From Actinoplanes sandaracinus (GTDB lineage: Bacteria > Actinomycetota > Actinomycetes > Mycobacteriales > Micromonosporaceae): 64,000 nt of DNA. The stretch spans positions 62,001 to 126,000 of the forward strand of contig NZ_JASCTH010000027.1 of the NCBI RefSeq assembly GCF_030009775.1, written 5' to 3'. The notes under the pieces are model-generated. The model was not told where the DNA came from. It worked only from the letters and a program-made list of their open reading frames with translations, and made no database searches. How positions within the stretch are numbered: position 1 is the stretch's first letter; each line of letters starts with the position of its first letter. Position numbers and translations under genes: made by a program. Below, in pieces: positions 50,449 through 59,047 of the stretch.

Positions 50449-51960
50449 CTACGGCCGCGTCGCGCGCGGCGAGGGGATCAGGCGCCACGCCACGATCGCG
50501 GCGACGGCCGTGAGGATCGCCGCGACCACGGAGGTGACCTGCATGCCGGTGATGAACGCGTCCCGCGCGCCGGCGGCGGCCGCCGAGCCCGGCTCCAGGA
50601 CCTGCAGGGCGGGGCCCAGCGAGTCCCGTACCCTCGTGGCGTCCTCGGCCGTGAGGCCGGAGGGAACGTCCACCTCGGAGCGGTAGACCAGGGTGACGAG
50701 CGATCCCAGCACCGCGATGCCGAGGACCACGCCGAGTTCGTTGGCGGTCTCGGTGATCGCCGACACCGACCCCGCCTTGCGGGGTGGCGCGGCCGAGACG
50801 ATGGCGTCGCCGGTCAAGGTCATCGCCAGGCCGATGCCCAGCCCGATCGGCGCCAGAGCCAGACCCAGCCAGAGGTACGGGCCGTGCGCGGCCGCCGCCA
50901 CCAGCGCCAGGCCGGCCGCCGCCGTGGCCATGCCGAGCGCGATGGCCCGCCCGCGGCCGAGCCGGGTCACCGCGACGCCGATGAGCGCGATGACGGCGAT
51001 CGAGGCGATCGTCGCCGGCAGCTCCGCGAGGCCGGCCTGCAGCGGGCTGTGGGCGCGGGCGAGTTGCAGGTACTGCGAGAAGAAGAACAGCAGGCCGGTC
51101 AGGGCGAAGATGGCGATGACATTGGCGGCGACCGCGCCGGAGAAGGCGGGGCTGCGGAACAGCTCGACGTCGAGCATCGGCTGGTCCAGGCGGCGCTGCC
51201 GGCGCACGAACAGCACGCCCGCGGTCATCCCGGCGAGCAGGCAGCCGGCCGTGACGGCGTCGAGGCCGTGGCCGACGACGTGTTTGACGGCGAAGACCAG
51301 CGGGACGATCGCGGCCATCGACAGGCCGGCCGACAGCACGTCGAAACGGCCCGGCTCCGGGTCGCGGGACTCGGGCAGCAGCAGGTGGCCGGAGATCAGG
51401 AGCAGGATCATCACCGGCACGTTGATCAGGAACACCGAGCCCCACCAGAAGTGCTCCAGCAGCACGCCGCCGGTCAGCGGGCCGATCGCCGACCCGGCGC
51501 CGAACGCGGTCGACCAGATGGCGATGGCCCGGGCCCGCTCGGTGTCGTCGGGGAACAGGTTGCGGATCAGCGACAGCGTCGACGGCATGAGCGTCGCCCC
51601 GGCGACGCCGAGCAGCAGCCGGGCCGCGATCAGCGTCTCCGCGCTGGTGGCGAACGCGGCCGCCAGCGAGACGGCGCCGAACGCGGCCGAGCCGAGCAGC
51701 AGGACCCGCTTGCGGCCGAACCGGTCGGCCAGGTTGCCCATCAGCACCAGCAGGCCGGCCAGGGTGAGGGAGTAGACGTCGCCGATCCAGAGGACCTGCT
51801 CCGCGGTGGGGGCGAGGTCGACGGTCAGCGCGGGCACCGCCAGGGCGAGCACGGTCCCGTCGATGGCGAGCAGCAGCACGGCCGTGGAGAGGACGGCGAG
51901 CGCCGCCCACCGCCGCCGGGCCGGCAGCACCGTCGTCGTCGGCGTCGAAGTGGTGAGCAT
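50449..51960 (-). CDS. MFS multidrug transporter, DHA2 (14-helix) type
   Basis: 503 residues, fourteen hydrophobic segments. Motif A is GNLADRFGRKRVLLLGSAAF, the helix 5 antiporter motif C region is ARAIAIWSTAFGAGSAIGPL, and helix 1 motif D1 is LAVLSTAVLLLAIDGTVLAL. All are as in EmrB/QacA-type proton-coupled drug exporters. The TetR gene follows in the same operon. The inverted repeat 51971-51986 lies 10 nt before its ATG. Confidence 0.9.
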   Translation of the reverse strand: MLTTSTPTTTVLPARRRWAALAVLSTAVLLLAIDGTVLALAVPALTVDLAPTAEQVLWIGDVYSLTLAGLLVLMGNLADRFGRKRVLLLGSAAFGAVSLAAAFATSAETLIAARLLLGVAGATLMPSTLSLIRNLFPDDTERARAIAIWSTAFGAGSAIGPLTGGVLLEHFWWGSVFLINVPVMILLLISGHLLLPESRDPEPGRFDVLSAGLSMAAIVPLVFAVKHVVGHGLDAVTAGCLLAGMTAGVLFVRRQRRLDQPMLDVELFRSPAFSGAVAANVIAIFALTGLLFFFSQYLQLARAHSPLQAGLAELPATIASIAVIALIGVAVTRLGRGRAIALGMATAAAGLALVAAAAHGPYLWLGLALAPIGLGIGLAMTLTGDAIVSAAPPRKAGSVSAITETANELGVVLGIAVLGSLVTLVYRSEVDVPSGLTAEDATRVRDSLGPALQVLEPGSAAAAGARDAFITGMQVTSVVAAILTAVAAIVAWRLIPSPRATRP

Positions 51961-51970
51961 CCCGAAACTG

Positions 51971-51986
51971 TACCGGCCAGTCGGTA
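51971..51986. promoter_or_regulatory. TetR operator before the DHA2 exporter
   Basis: TACCG-GCCAGT-CGGTA, a 16-bp inverted repeat, overlaps the likely promoter 10 nt ahead of the MFS start. The TACCGRYYGGTCGGTA-like form is common among TetR regulators of drug exporters. Confidence 0.6.
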
Positions 51987-52041
51987 AAGTTCTCTATGGC
52001 TCAGGGCATGATCCCGGTCATGCCGCGATGGCGCCCACGTC

Positions 52042-52830
52042 CTATTCGACGAGGGGTTCGGCCTCCGGTGCGCGGGCGCCGGGCACGGCCGCCACGACCT
52101 CGTGGACGGCGTCGGGCTCGTAGACGAGGTGACTGCCGACGCCGCCGTACATCACGTTGACCCGGGGGGTGAACGTCTGCTCGCGGACGTTCAGCCGGCG
52201 GGCGAGGCCGGCGACCTCGCTCGCCGGCACCTGCCACAGCTCGGCCACCTGGGAAGTCTCGTACCAGCGCTCGATCGTTGGGTACGCCCGCACCACCGCG
52301 GTCTCATATCGCACGTCCACCCCGGCCGGAGCGAGGTGACCGGTGAACCAGTCCGTCAACGCCGGCGCGGTCATCCGCGGTTGCGGGCCCGGCGGGCATC
52401 GCAGGACCGGGCCGGCGGCCGTCTCGAAGACGACCTCGGCGCCCACGCTGCGGCCGAGCTTGAACCCTTCCACGATGACCACCCGGCGCAGGTCGGCCAC
52501 CGGGATCCGGTCGGCGCCCCGGATCCGCTGGATCGTCACTCCGGCCGGCTCCTCCGCGGGCCGCACCTCGATCCAGCGGACCGCGCGAAGCTCGTCCCGG
52601 CTCATCAGCACCATGACGGCCGCGCCGAGGAGCAGCAGCAGTCCACTGAGCCCCGCCGCGGTCCGCCAGGCGGCGGAGAAGTCGAGGACCGCCCACACCA
52701 GGGGAGTCACGACCAGGAGGAGGGCCGGCAACCCCACGAACAGGGGGATCGCCAAGTTGACGAGCATCGAGCCCACCCAATGCCGGCCCGGATGCCGAAT
52801 GAAGACCAGCCGTCGATCCCGCTCGCTCAT
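52042..52830 (-). CDS. Hypothetical membrane protein
   Basis: 262 residues. Two close hydrophobic helices (about 20-44 and 57-76) are followed by a soluble domain of about 180 residues: RDELRAVRWIEVRPAEEPAG, VTIQRIRGADRIPVADLRRV, VVIVEGFKLGRSVGAEVVFE. Then VAELWQVPASEVAGLARRLN and FTPRVNVMYGGVGSHLVYEP. I do not recognise the family. The C-terminus is acidic. It stands beside a repeat element (52857-52927) and the divergent serine hydrolase. Confidence 0.65.
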   Translation of the reverse strand: MSERDRRLVFIRHPGRHWVGSMLVNLAIPLFVGLPALLLVVTPLVWAVLDFSAAWRTAAGLSGLLLLLGAAVMVLMSRDELRAVRWIEVRPAEEPAGVTIQRIRGADRIPVADLRRVVIVEGFKLGRSVGAEVVFETAAGPVLRCPPGPQPRMTAPALTDWFTGHLAPAGVDVRYETAVVRAYPTIERWYETSQVAELWQVPASEVAGLARRLNVREQTFTPRVNVMYGGVGSHLVYEPDAVHEVVAAVPGARAPEAEPLVE

Positions 52831-52856
52831 GCCTCGACAGTAGACGGACCCTGTGA

Positions 52857-52927
52857 CCTATCTTCCTAGGATGGCCTACGGCCAGTGCGGCACGCCGCAC
52901 CCCGGAACACACGACGGCTTCGCCGAC
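52857..52927 (+). repeat. Structured repeat element, copy A
   Basis: Opens TATCTTCCTAGGATGG, then the hairpin GTGCGGC-AC-GCCGCAC (52886-52901), then CCCGGAACACACGA, and ends with CGGC-TTC-GCCG (52915-52925). It is near-identical in order to copy B at 59995-60070. It overlaps the upstream frame of the serine hydrolase and ends about 90 nt before its ATG. No terminal repeats or coding content. It may be a mobile or regulatory structured repeat. Confidence 0.7.
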
Positions 52928-53017
52928 GGGACTGGGGGATCGTCCGGATACAAGATCAGGGTCGGCAAAGGGACATCGCCGGAGTCGGCGGCCGAACGAG
53001 GCAGGCAGGGTACAGAA

Positions 53018-54208
53018 ATGCGTAAACGTACCCGTACCACCGCTGCTCTCGCCGTCACCGCCGTGGTGACCGCCGCCCTCGGCGTGCCCTCCGCCGTCGC
53101 CGCCCACCCGGCCCGGTGCGTGCTGGAACCGTCCGTGCCGACGACCCTGCCCACCCTGTCGGCCACCAAGCTCTCCGCCGCGATCGGCGACGTGCCCGGC
53201 GGCCTGCCCGACGCCGAGGCGAGCGGCGCGCTGGCGCAGATCCGCGGCACCGCGGGCTGCTGGCAGGGGACCGCTGGGATCGGCGACATCCGCACCGGCG
53301 GTGACGTGCCGCAGAACGGCAAGTTCCGGATCGGGTCGATGACCAAGGTGTTCACCGCGGTCGTGGCGCTGCAGCTGGTCGCCGAGGGCCGTCTCGACCT
53401 GGACAAGACCGTCCAGGAGTATCTGCCCGGGTTCCTGCCGGCCGACTATCTGCCGATCACCGTGCGGCAGGTGCTGAACTACACCAGTGGGCTCAACGGG
53501 GTGGGTGTTCCGCACAAGACGCCCGCCTGGTTCTTCGAGCACCGCTACGACCACTGGGCCGACGGCAGCCAGCTCGACGTGACCAAGCCGCTCGCCTTCG
53601 CACCGGGGGAGTATCAGCGGTACGGCAACGCCGACTACTGGATGGCCGGCCTGCTGATCCAGAAGGTCACCGGGCACGCCTGGGAGCGCGAGGTCCACGA
53701 CCGCATCATCGAACCGTTGCGCCTGCGCGGGACGAGCACGCCGGTGGACAGCTCGCGGATTCCCGGCCCGTACTCTCACGGGTACGAGGTGACCAAGGAC
53801 GGCTGGGTGGACGTGTCGTCAGCCAACCCGTCGCTGCAGTGGTCGGCCGCGGCGATCATCTCCACGCCGGAGGACCTGGACCGGTTCATGGTCGCGCTGT
53901 TCGACGGCAAGCTGGTGCCGCCGGCGCAGCTCGACCTGATGTTCACCGTGCCGCCGGGCACCACCACGTTCGACGGCGACAAGGACCCGGCCAACAACCC
54001 CCCTGCGGCGTACGGGATGGGCCTGGGAAGTTTCCAGATCGGTTCGCTGACCGTGTGGGGCAAGACCGGCGACCGGCCCGGGTACGCGAACGGCATGGGC
54101 GCCACCCGTGATCTGAGCCGCCGGCTCGTCTTCTCGGTGAACACCCTGCACATGGGCGGTGACCAGCCGGTCCGCGCCCGGCAGATCATCGGCGCCGCGT
54201 TCAGCTGA
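53018..54208 (+). CDS. Secreted serine hydrolase (beta-lactamase / DD-peptidase family)
   Basis: 396 residues from ATG 53018; the in-frame extension upstream contains the repeat element and is not coding. A signal peptide covers about 1-30 (MRKRTRTTAALAVTAVVTAA). Catalytic motifs: SxxK in RIGSMTKVFTAVVALQLV, YxN in YQRYGNADYWMAG, and the third KTG/HxG-type box WGKTGDRPGYANGMG. This is a class C beta-lactamase-like or D-Ala-D-Ala carboxypeptidase-like protein. Resistance versus wall trimming cannot be told. Two Cys in the N-terminal part may form a disulfide. Confidence 0.87.
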   Translation: MRKRTRTTAALAVTAVVTAALGVPSAVAAHPARCVLEPSVPTTLPTLSATKLSAAIGDVPGGLPDAEASGALAQIRGTAGCWQGTAGIGDIRTGGDVPQNGKFRIGSMTKVFTAVVALQLVAEGRLDLDKTVQEYLPGFLPADYLPITVRQVLNYTSGLNGVGVPHKTPAWFFEHRYDHWADGSQLDVTKPLAFAPGEYQRYGNADYWMAGLLIQKVTGHAWEREVHDRIIEPLRLRGTSTPVDSSRIPGPYSHGYEVTKDGWVDVSSANPSLQWSAAAIISTPEDLDRFMVALFDGKLVPPAQLDLMFTVPPGTTTFDGDKDPANNPPAAYGMGLGSFQIGSLTVWGKTGDRPGYANGMGATRDLSRRLVFSVNTLHMGGDQPVRARQIIGAAFS

Positions 54209-54242
54209 CCTGAGCCGCCGGGCGCCGGTCCGGACCGGCAGG

Positions 54243-54704
54243 ATGTCCGGCATGGTGATTCAGCTTCGGCCCATCGTTCGACAGGATGCGAAACGTCTCG
54301 CCGACCTGCTCGGGCATCTGGGGTATCCCACCGACGAGGTGACCGTGCGGGACCGGCTTGGCCATTGGTCCGACGATCCGGCGAGCGTCCTCATCGGCGC
54401 CGACGACGACGGCGACCTGATCGGCGTCGCGGCTCTGCACACGATGCCGATGCTGGAGGTCTCCGGAAAGCTGGGGCGTCTGCTCGCGCTGGTGGTCGAC
54501 GAGAGATGCCGCGGCCGGGGCGCCGGGCGGCTGCTGGTCGCGGCGGCCGAGGAGCGGGCCTGGGCCGCCGGCTGCGTCCGGATGGAGATCACGTCCAGCC
54601 GCCATCGGGTGCGGACCCACGACTTCTACCAGCGTCTCGGATACGAGGACCGGTGCGCCTCGTCGGCCCGCTTCCTGAAGGTTCTCAGCCCGCCCGGTGA
54701 GTGA
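54243..54704 (+). CDS. GNAT-family N-acetyltransferase
   Basis: 153 residues from ATG 54243; a second ATG three codons later is possible. Contains LIGVAALHTMPMLEVSGKLG, RLLALVVDERCRGRGAGRLL, VAAAEERAWAAGCVRMEITS and HDFYQRLGYEDRCASS, typical of a small single-domain GNAT with intact RGRGAG acetyl-CoA loop. The gene follows the serine hydrolase by 34 nt. The target is unknown. Confidence 0.87.
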   Translation: MSGMVIQLRPIVRQDAKRLADLLGHLGYPTDEVTVRDRLGHWSDDPASVLIGADDDGDLIGVAALHTMPMLEVSGKLGRLLALVVDERCRGRGAGRLLVAAAEERAWAAGCVRMEITSSRHRVRTHDFYQRLGYEDRCASSARFLKVLSPPGE

Positions 54705-54840
54705 GTCGCAGGGCGATGGCGGCGAGCCGCTAGCGGGGGTCGCGGAGCTGGGCGAACGCGGCGAGGTTCTGGGTGAGGAACGTTTCGACCGTTCGCGGGG
54801 TACTTGGGCGGGCCGCCCGTCTACGTCCTCTTCGGCAGAA

Positions 54841-55239
54841 TTAGCGACGTGCGAAGTAGAAGGCAACAACGCCGCCGATGAGCGTGCCGAGCGTCGCGAC
54901 GATGGTGCTGAAGAAGGCGACCATGTCCTTGAGGACGTCGGGTTTGTTCATCGCGATGACTGTGGCGAGGATGACGACACCGCCCAGGCAGAGTCCGAAG
55001 ATCCACAGCAGGAGGAACGCCACGGCCCTGACATGGTCGGGTGGTGGCCCTTCACTCGGTTCGTCCAGGCCTCGGCGGCTGGCTCGCGGATCGGGGTGGT
55101 CGTCGCTGAGATTGAGTTCTGTCGAACCGTACTCGTCGTGGCTGAGATCGAGTGCGGTTGGCTCGTCCTCGGAACTGGCCCCTGCCTCCTCGAGGCAGGG
55201 GTCGGGGCGCTCTGCGTTCGGCGCATCGGAGTTTGTCAT
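54841..55239 (-). CDS. Small membrane protein, last gene of the RHH operon
   Basis: 132 residues from ATG 55237-55239. An acidic, Ser/Pro-rich cytosolic arm of about 70 residues (DLSHDEYGSTELNLSDDHPD) precedes two hydrophobic helices (about 77-97 and 107-128, ending in VAFYFARR). The start overlaps the gene before it by ATGA. The ribbon-helix-helix gene further upstream starts the set. A role in a mobile element or membrane toxin type system is possible but unproven. Confidence 0.65.
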   Translation of the reverse strand: MTNSDAPNAERPDPCLEEAGASSEDEPTALDLSHDEYGSTELNLSDDHPDPRASRRGLDEPSEGPPPDHVRAVAFLLLWIFGLCLGGVVILATVIAMNKPDVLKDMVAFFSTIVATLGTLIGGVVAFYFARR

Positions 55240-55487
55240 GTCTTGGGCCCGTGGTGCACCAGCCGGCGCAAGAGGTCGACGACAGCCTCGAGTGCGGCAC
55301 TCTCGGGGCGATCGAGTCCCCACTCGCGGTGGTGAGCCATGCCAGCCAGCAGACTGCGCACGCTGGCCCGGAACTCTTCTATCGCAGGGTCGGTGCAGGG
55401 TGGGCCAAGTCCCCGCGCCGAGGCGAGCGGATCCTCGCCGGAGAGGTCCATGATCTCCACCGGCGGCGGTGTCCGAGCGTGGCCCAT
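55236..55487 (-). CDS. Small hypothetical protein, middle gene of the RHH operon
   Basis: 83 residues (or 71 if started at the ATG of MDLSGEDPLASARG). It is helical: DPAIEEFRASVRSLLAGMAH, HREWGLDRPESAALEAVVDL, LRRLVHHGPKT. No recognised domain. The stop overlaps the next ATG. The upstream RHH gene ends about 80 nt before it. Confidence 0.6.
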   Translation of the reverse strand: MGHARTPPPVEIMDLSGEDPLASARGLGPPCTDPAIEEFRASVRSLLAGMAHHREWGLDRPESAALEAVVDLLRRLVHHGPKT

Positions 55488-55568
55488 GAGAGTTAATGTG
55501 CCTGACGGCAGCGGGGGCCGCGCATCAAAACATGAACAAAATTCCTCTATGCTGCAAGGGGCGTCCCG

Positions 55569-55802
55569 TTACCGGCCGCCGGCGAACTCGACTTCCCGAG
55601 ACTTCCCGGTGGCGGGGTTCTCCACGACGACGCGCTCGTTGCGCTCCAGCACGCCGTGTAGCCACTTCTGGGTCGAGATGGATCGGCGCAGCTGCTCGGT
55701 GACGGAGATGCCGTTCGCGCTAGCCATGTCCTTGAGCGCTTGGACCACCTCGTTGGACAACGTGACAGTGAGCTTGACCGTCTTGGAGTCCGTGGTAGCC
55801 AT
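55569..55802 (-). CDS. Ribbon-helix-helix DNA-binding protein
   Basis: 77 residues from ATG 55800-55802, with AAGGAGATGGGC ahead placing the ribosome site at normal distance. The fold is the Arc/MetJ/CopG kind: TVKLTVTLSNEVVQALKDMA (strand plus helix) and ANGISVTEQLRRSISTQKWL (second helix). The C-terminal NERVVVENPATGKSREVEF is an extra strand. It is probably the autoregulator of the two genes behind it. Toxin/antitoxin function is possible but no known toxin is present. Confidence 0.75.
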   Translation of the reverse strand: MATTDSKTVKLTVTLSNEVVQALKDMASANGISVTEQLRRSISTQKWLHGVLERNERVVVENPATGKSREVEFAGGR

Positions 55803-56395
55803 GATGCCCATCTCCTTCGTACGTAGTGTCGTCGGTGTGCAGGACAAGTCTGGACCCGGACCCGGCTTTTTACCAGCTTTTTGCCGTCCTGGCTGGTAGC
55901 AGTTCGGTTGCGGGGAGTCTTGTGGCCCCCCATCCGCCGCCTGCCTTGCCGTGCGGCCAGTGAGATCGCGCTCCGCCGCGCGCTCACGGCCGTGGCGGTC
56001 GGTCTGGTGATCGGGTGCTGCCGAGCCGCGGCGCGGTCAGTGTGCGTGGTGGTACTGGTGCGCGGCGGCGTGGCCCTTGCCACGAGATCAGCCACCGGTT
56101 GACCGGGGTGGTCAGCCCGAACGGCCATTGCCGGGGCGAATGCCAGCGACGCCCAGTACACCCGGCTGGCGAGGCCGGCTTCCCATGGCGCTGGGCACCG
56201 CTAGCGTCACGGCGTTGTCCAGGATCTCCATCCCCGCGATGGAGACGGTGTCCGCGGCCGGGGCGACCTTCAGGGCGGTGCCGCAATCGAGCCCGGCGCG
56301 CATCGTGAAGGCGTAGCCGAACTCGGGGTGTAAAGCGCGCCGGGGCTGCCGGTCGCCGTGCCGGTATTCGTTGCGGTCCCGGGTCCGGCCGGTGC
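55803..56395. other. Gap with one probable gene fragment
   Basis: 593 bases without an intact gene. On the minus strand 56150-56335 there is a protein-like stretch, EFGYAFTMRAGLDCGTALKV, APAADTVSIAGMEILDNAVT, LAVPSAMG, which breaks at about 56170, where the next frame continues SRVYWASLAFAPAMAVRAD. I do not know the family. It may be the remains of a transferred gene. Apart from that the gap shows nothing I can support. Confidence 0.4.
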
Positions 56396-56995
56396 TCAGG
56401 CGGCTGTGGTCAGGGCGGGTGTGGGGGGCAGGAGCAGGTCGTCGAGCGGCATGCGGGTGCGGGGGGCGTGTTCGCGGGCGGCCAGCGGCGAGGGCAGCGC
56501 TGCGGTGGGGTCGAGGCGGCCGAGGGCGAGCACGACGACCGGTTGCACGCTCGGGTCGAGGCCGAAGGCGGCGGTGATGGCGGTGGGGTCGAAGCCGCCC
56601 ATCTGATGGGCGGCCAGGCCGTGGTGCTGGGCCTGCATGACCAGGGAGGCGACGGCCTGGCCGGCGTCGTACAGCGCCCACGGCCGGGCTCGGCCGGCGT
56701 CGTCGACGGTCTGCGCGGCGACCAGCAGCAGGGCGCTGGCCGTGACGGCCCACGTCTGGTTGCCCTCGACGAGAGCGGCGTGCAGCCGGTCGAAGGTGGT
56801 CTCGCCGCGGCGGGCCGGCAGGAACCGCCAGGGCTGGCTGTTGTTCGCCGACGGTGCCCACCGCGCCGCCTCCAGCAGCGCGGTGAGGGCGTCGTCGGAC
56901 AGAACATGGGTGCGGTCGAAGCCGCGAGGGCTCCACCGCTCGGCCAGCAGCGGGTGCAGCGGCACGGCCGTGGCGGCGGTCTTGGCGGCAATCAT
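56396..56995 (-). CDS. Nitroreductase-family protein
   Basis: 199 residues. FMN-binding nitroreductase pattern: LLAERWSPRGFDRTHVLSDD, LLEAARWAPSANNSQPWRFL, VASLVMQAQHHGLAAHQMGG. This is the oxygen-insensitive NAD(P)H type, usually a homodimer. It is the last of three genes (YceI, pirin, nitroreductase) behind three MarR operator copies, pointing to defence against quinones or other electrophiles. Confidence 0.85.
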   Translation of the reverse strand: MIAAKTAATAVPLHPLLAERWSPRGFDRTHVLSDDALTALLEAARWAPSANNSQPWRFLPARRGETTFDRLHAALVEGNQTWAVTASALLLVAAQTVDDAGRARPWALYDAGQAVASLVMQAQHHGLAAHQMGGFDPTAITAAFGLDPSVQPVVVLALGRLDPTAALPSPLAAREHAPRTRMPLDDLLLPPTPALTTAA

Positions 56996-57042
56996 CGTCG
57001 TCGTCCTTTGCTGCGGGTGTCGTCGGCGGACAGGGTGCTGGT

Positions 57043-57807
57043 TCAGCCGAGGGTGGCGTGCATCTCCCAGACCAGGATCTCGGCGGGCTCGGTCGCGACC
57101 ACGCGCTGCCCGCCGGTGGCGGTGAAGCGCACCGCGTCGCCGGTGCCCAGCGGGCCGGAGCCTTCCAGTGTCACGGCGCCGCGCGGCACGAACAGGTGCA
57201 GGAATGGTGCGTCTGGCAGCTGCACGGCCTGGCCCGGCTGCAGGCGCGCGGCGTACAGGGCGGCGTACTTATTCTTGATCCGGATGGCGGCGTTGCCGTC
57301 GTGCTTGGCCATGCCGGAGGCCACCGGGACCAGACCGCCGGACAGCAGCTCGTTGTCGATCTCCAGCTGTTCGTAGCCGGGCGTGATGCCGGCCTCGTCG
57401 GGCACCACCCACATCTGCACGAAGTGCACCGGGTCGGTGTGCTTCTCGCCGCCCAAGGTCCAGGAGTCGTTCTTCTCCGAGTGCAGGATGCCGGTGCCGG
57501 CGCTCATCCGCTGCGCCAGGCCGGGGTAGATGACCCCGTTGTGGCCGGTGGAGTCCTGGTGCACCAGCGAGCCCTGCAGCACCCAGGTGACGATCTCCAT
57601 GTCCCGGTGCGGGTGGGTGTCGAAGCCCATCCCGGGATGCACGATGTCGTCGTTGTTGACCATCAGCAGCCCATGGTGGGTGTTGCTGCGGTACTGGTGG
57701 CCACCGAACGAGAACGAGTGCTTGGAGTCCAGCCAGTCGATCTTCGTCGGGTAGCGCTTGTTCGCGGGCCGGACGTCGATCTTCGGGGTCAGCAGGGTGC
57801 TGTTCAT
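57043..57807 (-). CDS. Pirin-family protein
   Basis: 254 residues. Cupin-type pirin with the metal-binding HxH..H..E order: GFDTHPHRDMEIVTWVLQGS, HQDSTGHNGVIYPGLAQRMS and AGTGILHSEKNDSW. The C-terminal domain has the second cupin (PDAPFLHLFVPRGAVTLEGS). Bacterial pirins include quercetinase-like and redox-sensing members. Here it sits between YceI and nitroreductase genes in the same orientation with short gaps, so it is likely part of the same MarR regulon. Confidence 0.9.
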   Translation of the reverse strand: MNSTLLTPKIDVRPANKRYPTKIDWLDSKHSFSFGGHQYRSNTHHGLLMVNNDDIVHPGMGFDTHPHRDMEIVTWVLQGSLVHQDSTGHNGVIYPGLAQRMSAGTGILHSEKNDSWTLGGEKHTDPVHFVQMWVVPDEAGITPGYEQLEIDNELLSGGLVPVASGMAKHDGNAAIRIKNKYAALYAARLQPGQAVQLPDAPFLHLFVPRGAVTLEGSGPLGTGDAVRFTATGGQRVVATEPAEILVWEMHATLG

Positions 57808-57893
57808 GGCGGTGCCTTCCGAAAAGGTGAAACGAGACCTTGGATGGGTGGCTGAGACGGACCCTGCCGCTGGTGTCGGCAGCGCGGCGCCGG

Positions 57894-58448
57894 TCAGCTG
57901 TTCTTGATCGCGGAGACCTCGAACTGCAGAGTGATCTTGTCGCTGACCAGCAGGCCGCCGGTCTCCAGCGCGGCGTTCCAGGTCACGCCGTAGTCGCGGC
58001 GGTTGATCACCACCGAACCGGTGAAACCCAGCCGCAGGTTGCCGTACGGGTCGGTCGCCGCGCCCTCGTAGGCGAACGGGATCGTGATCGTGTTGGTGAC
58101 ACCCTTGATCGTCAGGTCACCGATCAGGTCGAGGCTCTCGTCGCCGGTCATCCGCAGGCCGGTGGAGACGAAGGTGATCTGCGGGTGCTCGTCCAGGGCC
58201 AGGAAGTCGTTGCTGCGCAGGTGCGCGTCGCGCTGCTCGTTGCGGGTGTTGATGCTGGCCGCCCGGATCGTCACCCGCACCGCGGTCGCCTCGGGGTTCG
58301 CGGCGTCGAACACCACGGTGCCGTCGAAGTCGTCGAACGCGCCGCGAACCTTGGTGACCATCGCGTGCCGGGCCACGAAGCCGATCTCGGTGTGCGTCGG
58401 GTCGATGGTGTAGGTGCCGGTCAGGTCGGTGGTGGTCGTGGTGTTCAT
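57894..58448 (-). CDS. YceI-family protein (cytosolic)
   Basis: 184 residues from ATG 58446-58448; no signal peptide, unlike many YceI proteins. The family pattern is intact: TIDPTHTEIGFVARHAMVTK, VRGAFDDFDGTVVFDAANPE, FLALDEHPQITFVSTG and LTIKGVTNTITIPFAYEG. This lipocalin-like fold binds isoprenoid quinones. It is the first gene of the MarR-controlled set, with the first operator copy about 23 nt ahead of its start. Confidence 0.9.
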   Translation of the reverse strand: MNTTTTTDLTGTYTIDPTHTEIGFVARHAMVTKVRGAFDDFDGTVVFDAANPEATAVRVTIRAASINTRNEQRDAHLRSNDFLALDEHPQITFVSTGLRMTGDESLDLIGDLTIKGVTNTITIPFAYEGAATDPYGNLRLGFTGSVVINRRDYGVTWNAALETGGLLVSDKITLQFEVSAIKNS

Positions 58449-58471
58449 GGTCAGTGCTCCTCCGTCGAAAG

Positions 58472-58537
58472 ATGACGTGTCATGTACTACCTCAACGTAC
58501 ATGACACGTCATTCATTCCACAAGGATGACGTGTCAT
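58472..58537. promoter_or_regulatory. Three MarR operator copies
   Basis: ATGAC-GT-GTCAT occurs at 58472-58483 and 58526-58537, and its reverse complement ATGACACGTCAT at 58501-58512. Each is a 12-bp inverted repeat. All three lie in the 111-nt gap between the divergent marR and yceI genes. Tight repression of both directions is likely. Confidence 0.8.
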
Positions 58538-58559
58538 CAAAGTTCGCTAGGATCAGACC

Positions 58560-59027
58560 ATGAGTGACACCCCCTGGCTCACCGCCGACCAGCAGCACGC
58601 CTGGCGCGCCTACCTGCAGGCACAGAACCGGCTCACCGCCGCGCTGAACCGCCAACTGCAGACCGACTCGGGCCTGTCCCTGTCGGACTACGAGGTCCTG
58701 GTCCACCTCACCGACGCCGCTGACGGCCGGTCGCGCCCCTACGAACTGCAGCGCGTCCTCGGCTGGGAACAGAGCCGCCTGTCGCACCATCTCGCCCGGA
58801 TGCAGAAGCGAGGGCTCGTCGCCCGCAACGAGTGTCACGACGACGGACGTGGGGCTTACGTGCTGATCACCGATGCCGGCCGCCAGGCGATCACCGCCGC
58901 AGCCCCGCGGCACGTCGACGCGGTACGACGCATGTTCTTCGACCACCTCAGTACCGAGCAGGTCACCGCTATCGCCGAAGTCAGCACCAAGGTCCTCACC
59001 CGGCTAGACCCCGCCGACCCCTCCTGA
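58560..59027 (+). CDS. MarR-family regulator
   Basis: 155 residues. Winged helix: LQTDSGLSLSDYEVLVHLTD, LQRVLGWEQSRLSHHLARMQ, KRGLVARNECHDDGRGAYVL. One Cys (NECHDD) in the wing might sense oxidants or electrophiles, as in the OhrR / QsrR kinds, though those use a different position. It is divergent from the YceI / pirin / nitroreductase set, with three operator copies between. Confidence 0.88.
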   Translation: MSDTPWLTADQQHAWRAYLQAQNRLTAALNRQLQTDSGLSLSDYEVLVHLTDAADGRSRPYELQRVLGWEQSRLSHHLARMQKRGLVARNECHDDGRGAYVLITDAGRQAITAAAPRHVDAVRRMFFDHLSTEQVTAIAEVSTKVLTRLDPADPS

Positions 59028-59047
59028 CCCCGACCGCACAGCCTCGT

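Noticed and set aside
50305..51987. 560-codon plus-strand open frame opposite the DHA2 exporter
   Set aside because: Antisense shadow; the minus strand carries MFS motifs and 14 helices.
52853..53017. N-terminal extension of the serine hydrolase from ATG 52853
   Set aside because: It would translate the repeat element and place 55 residues before a clear signal peptide.
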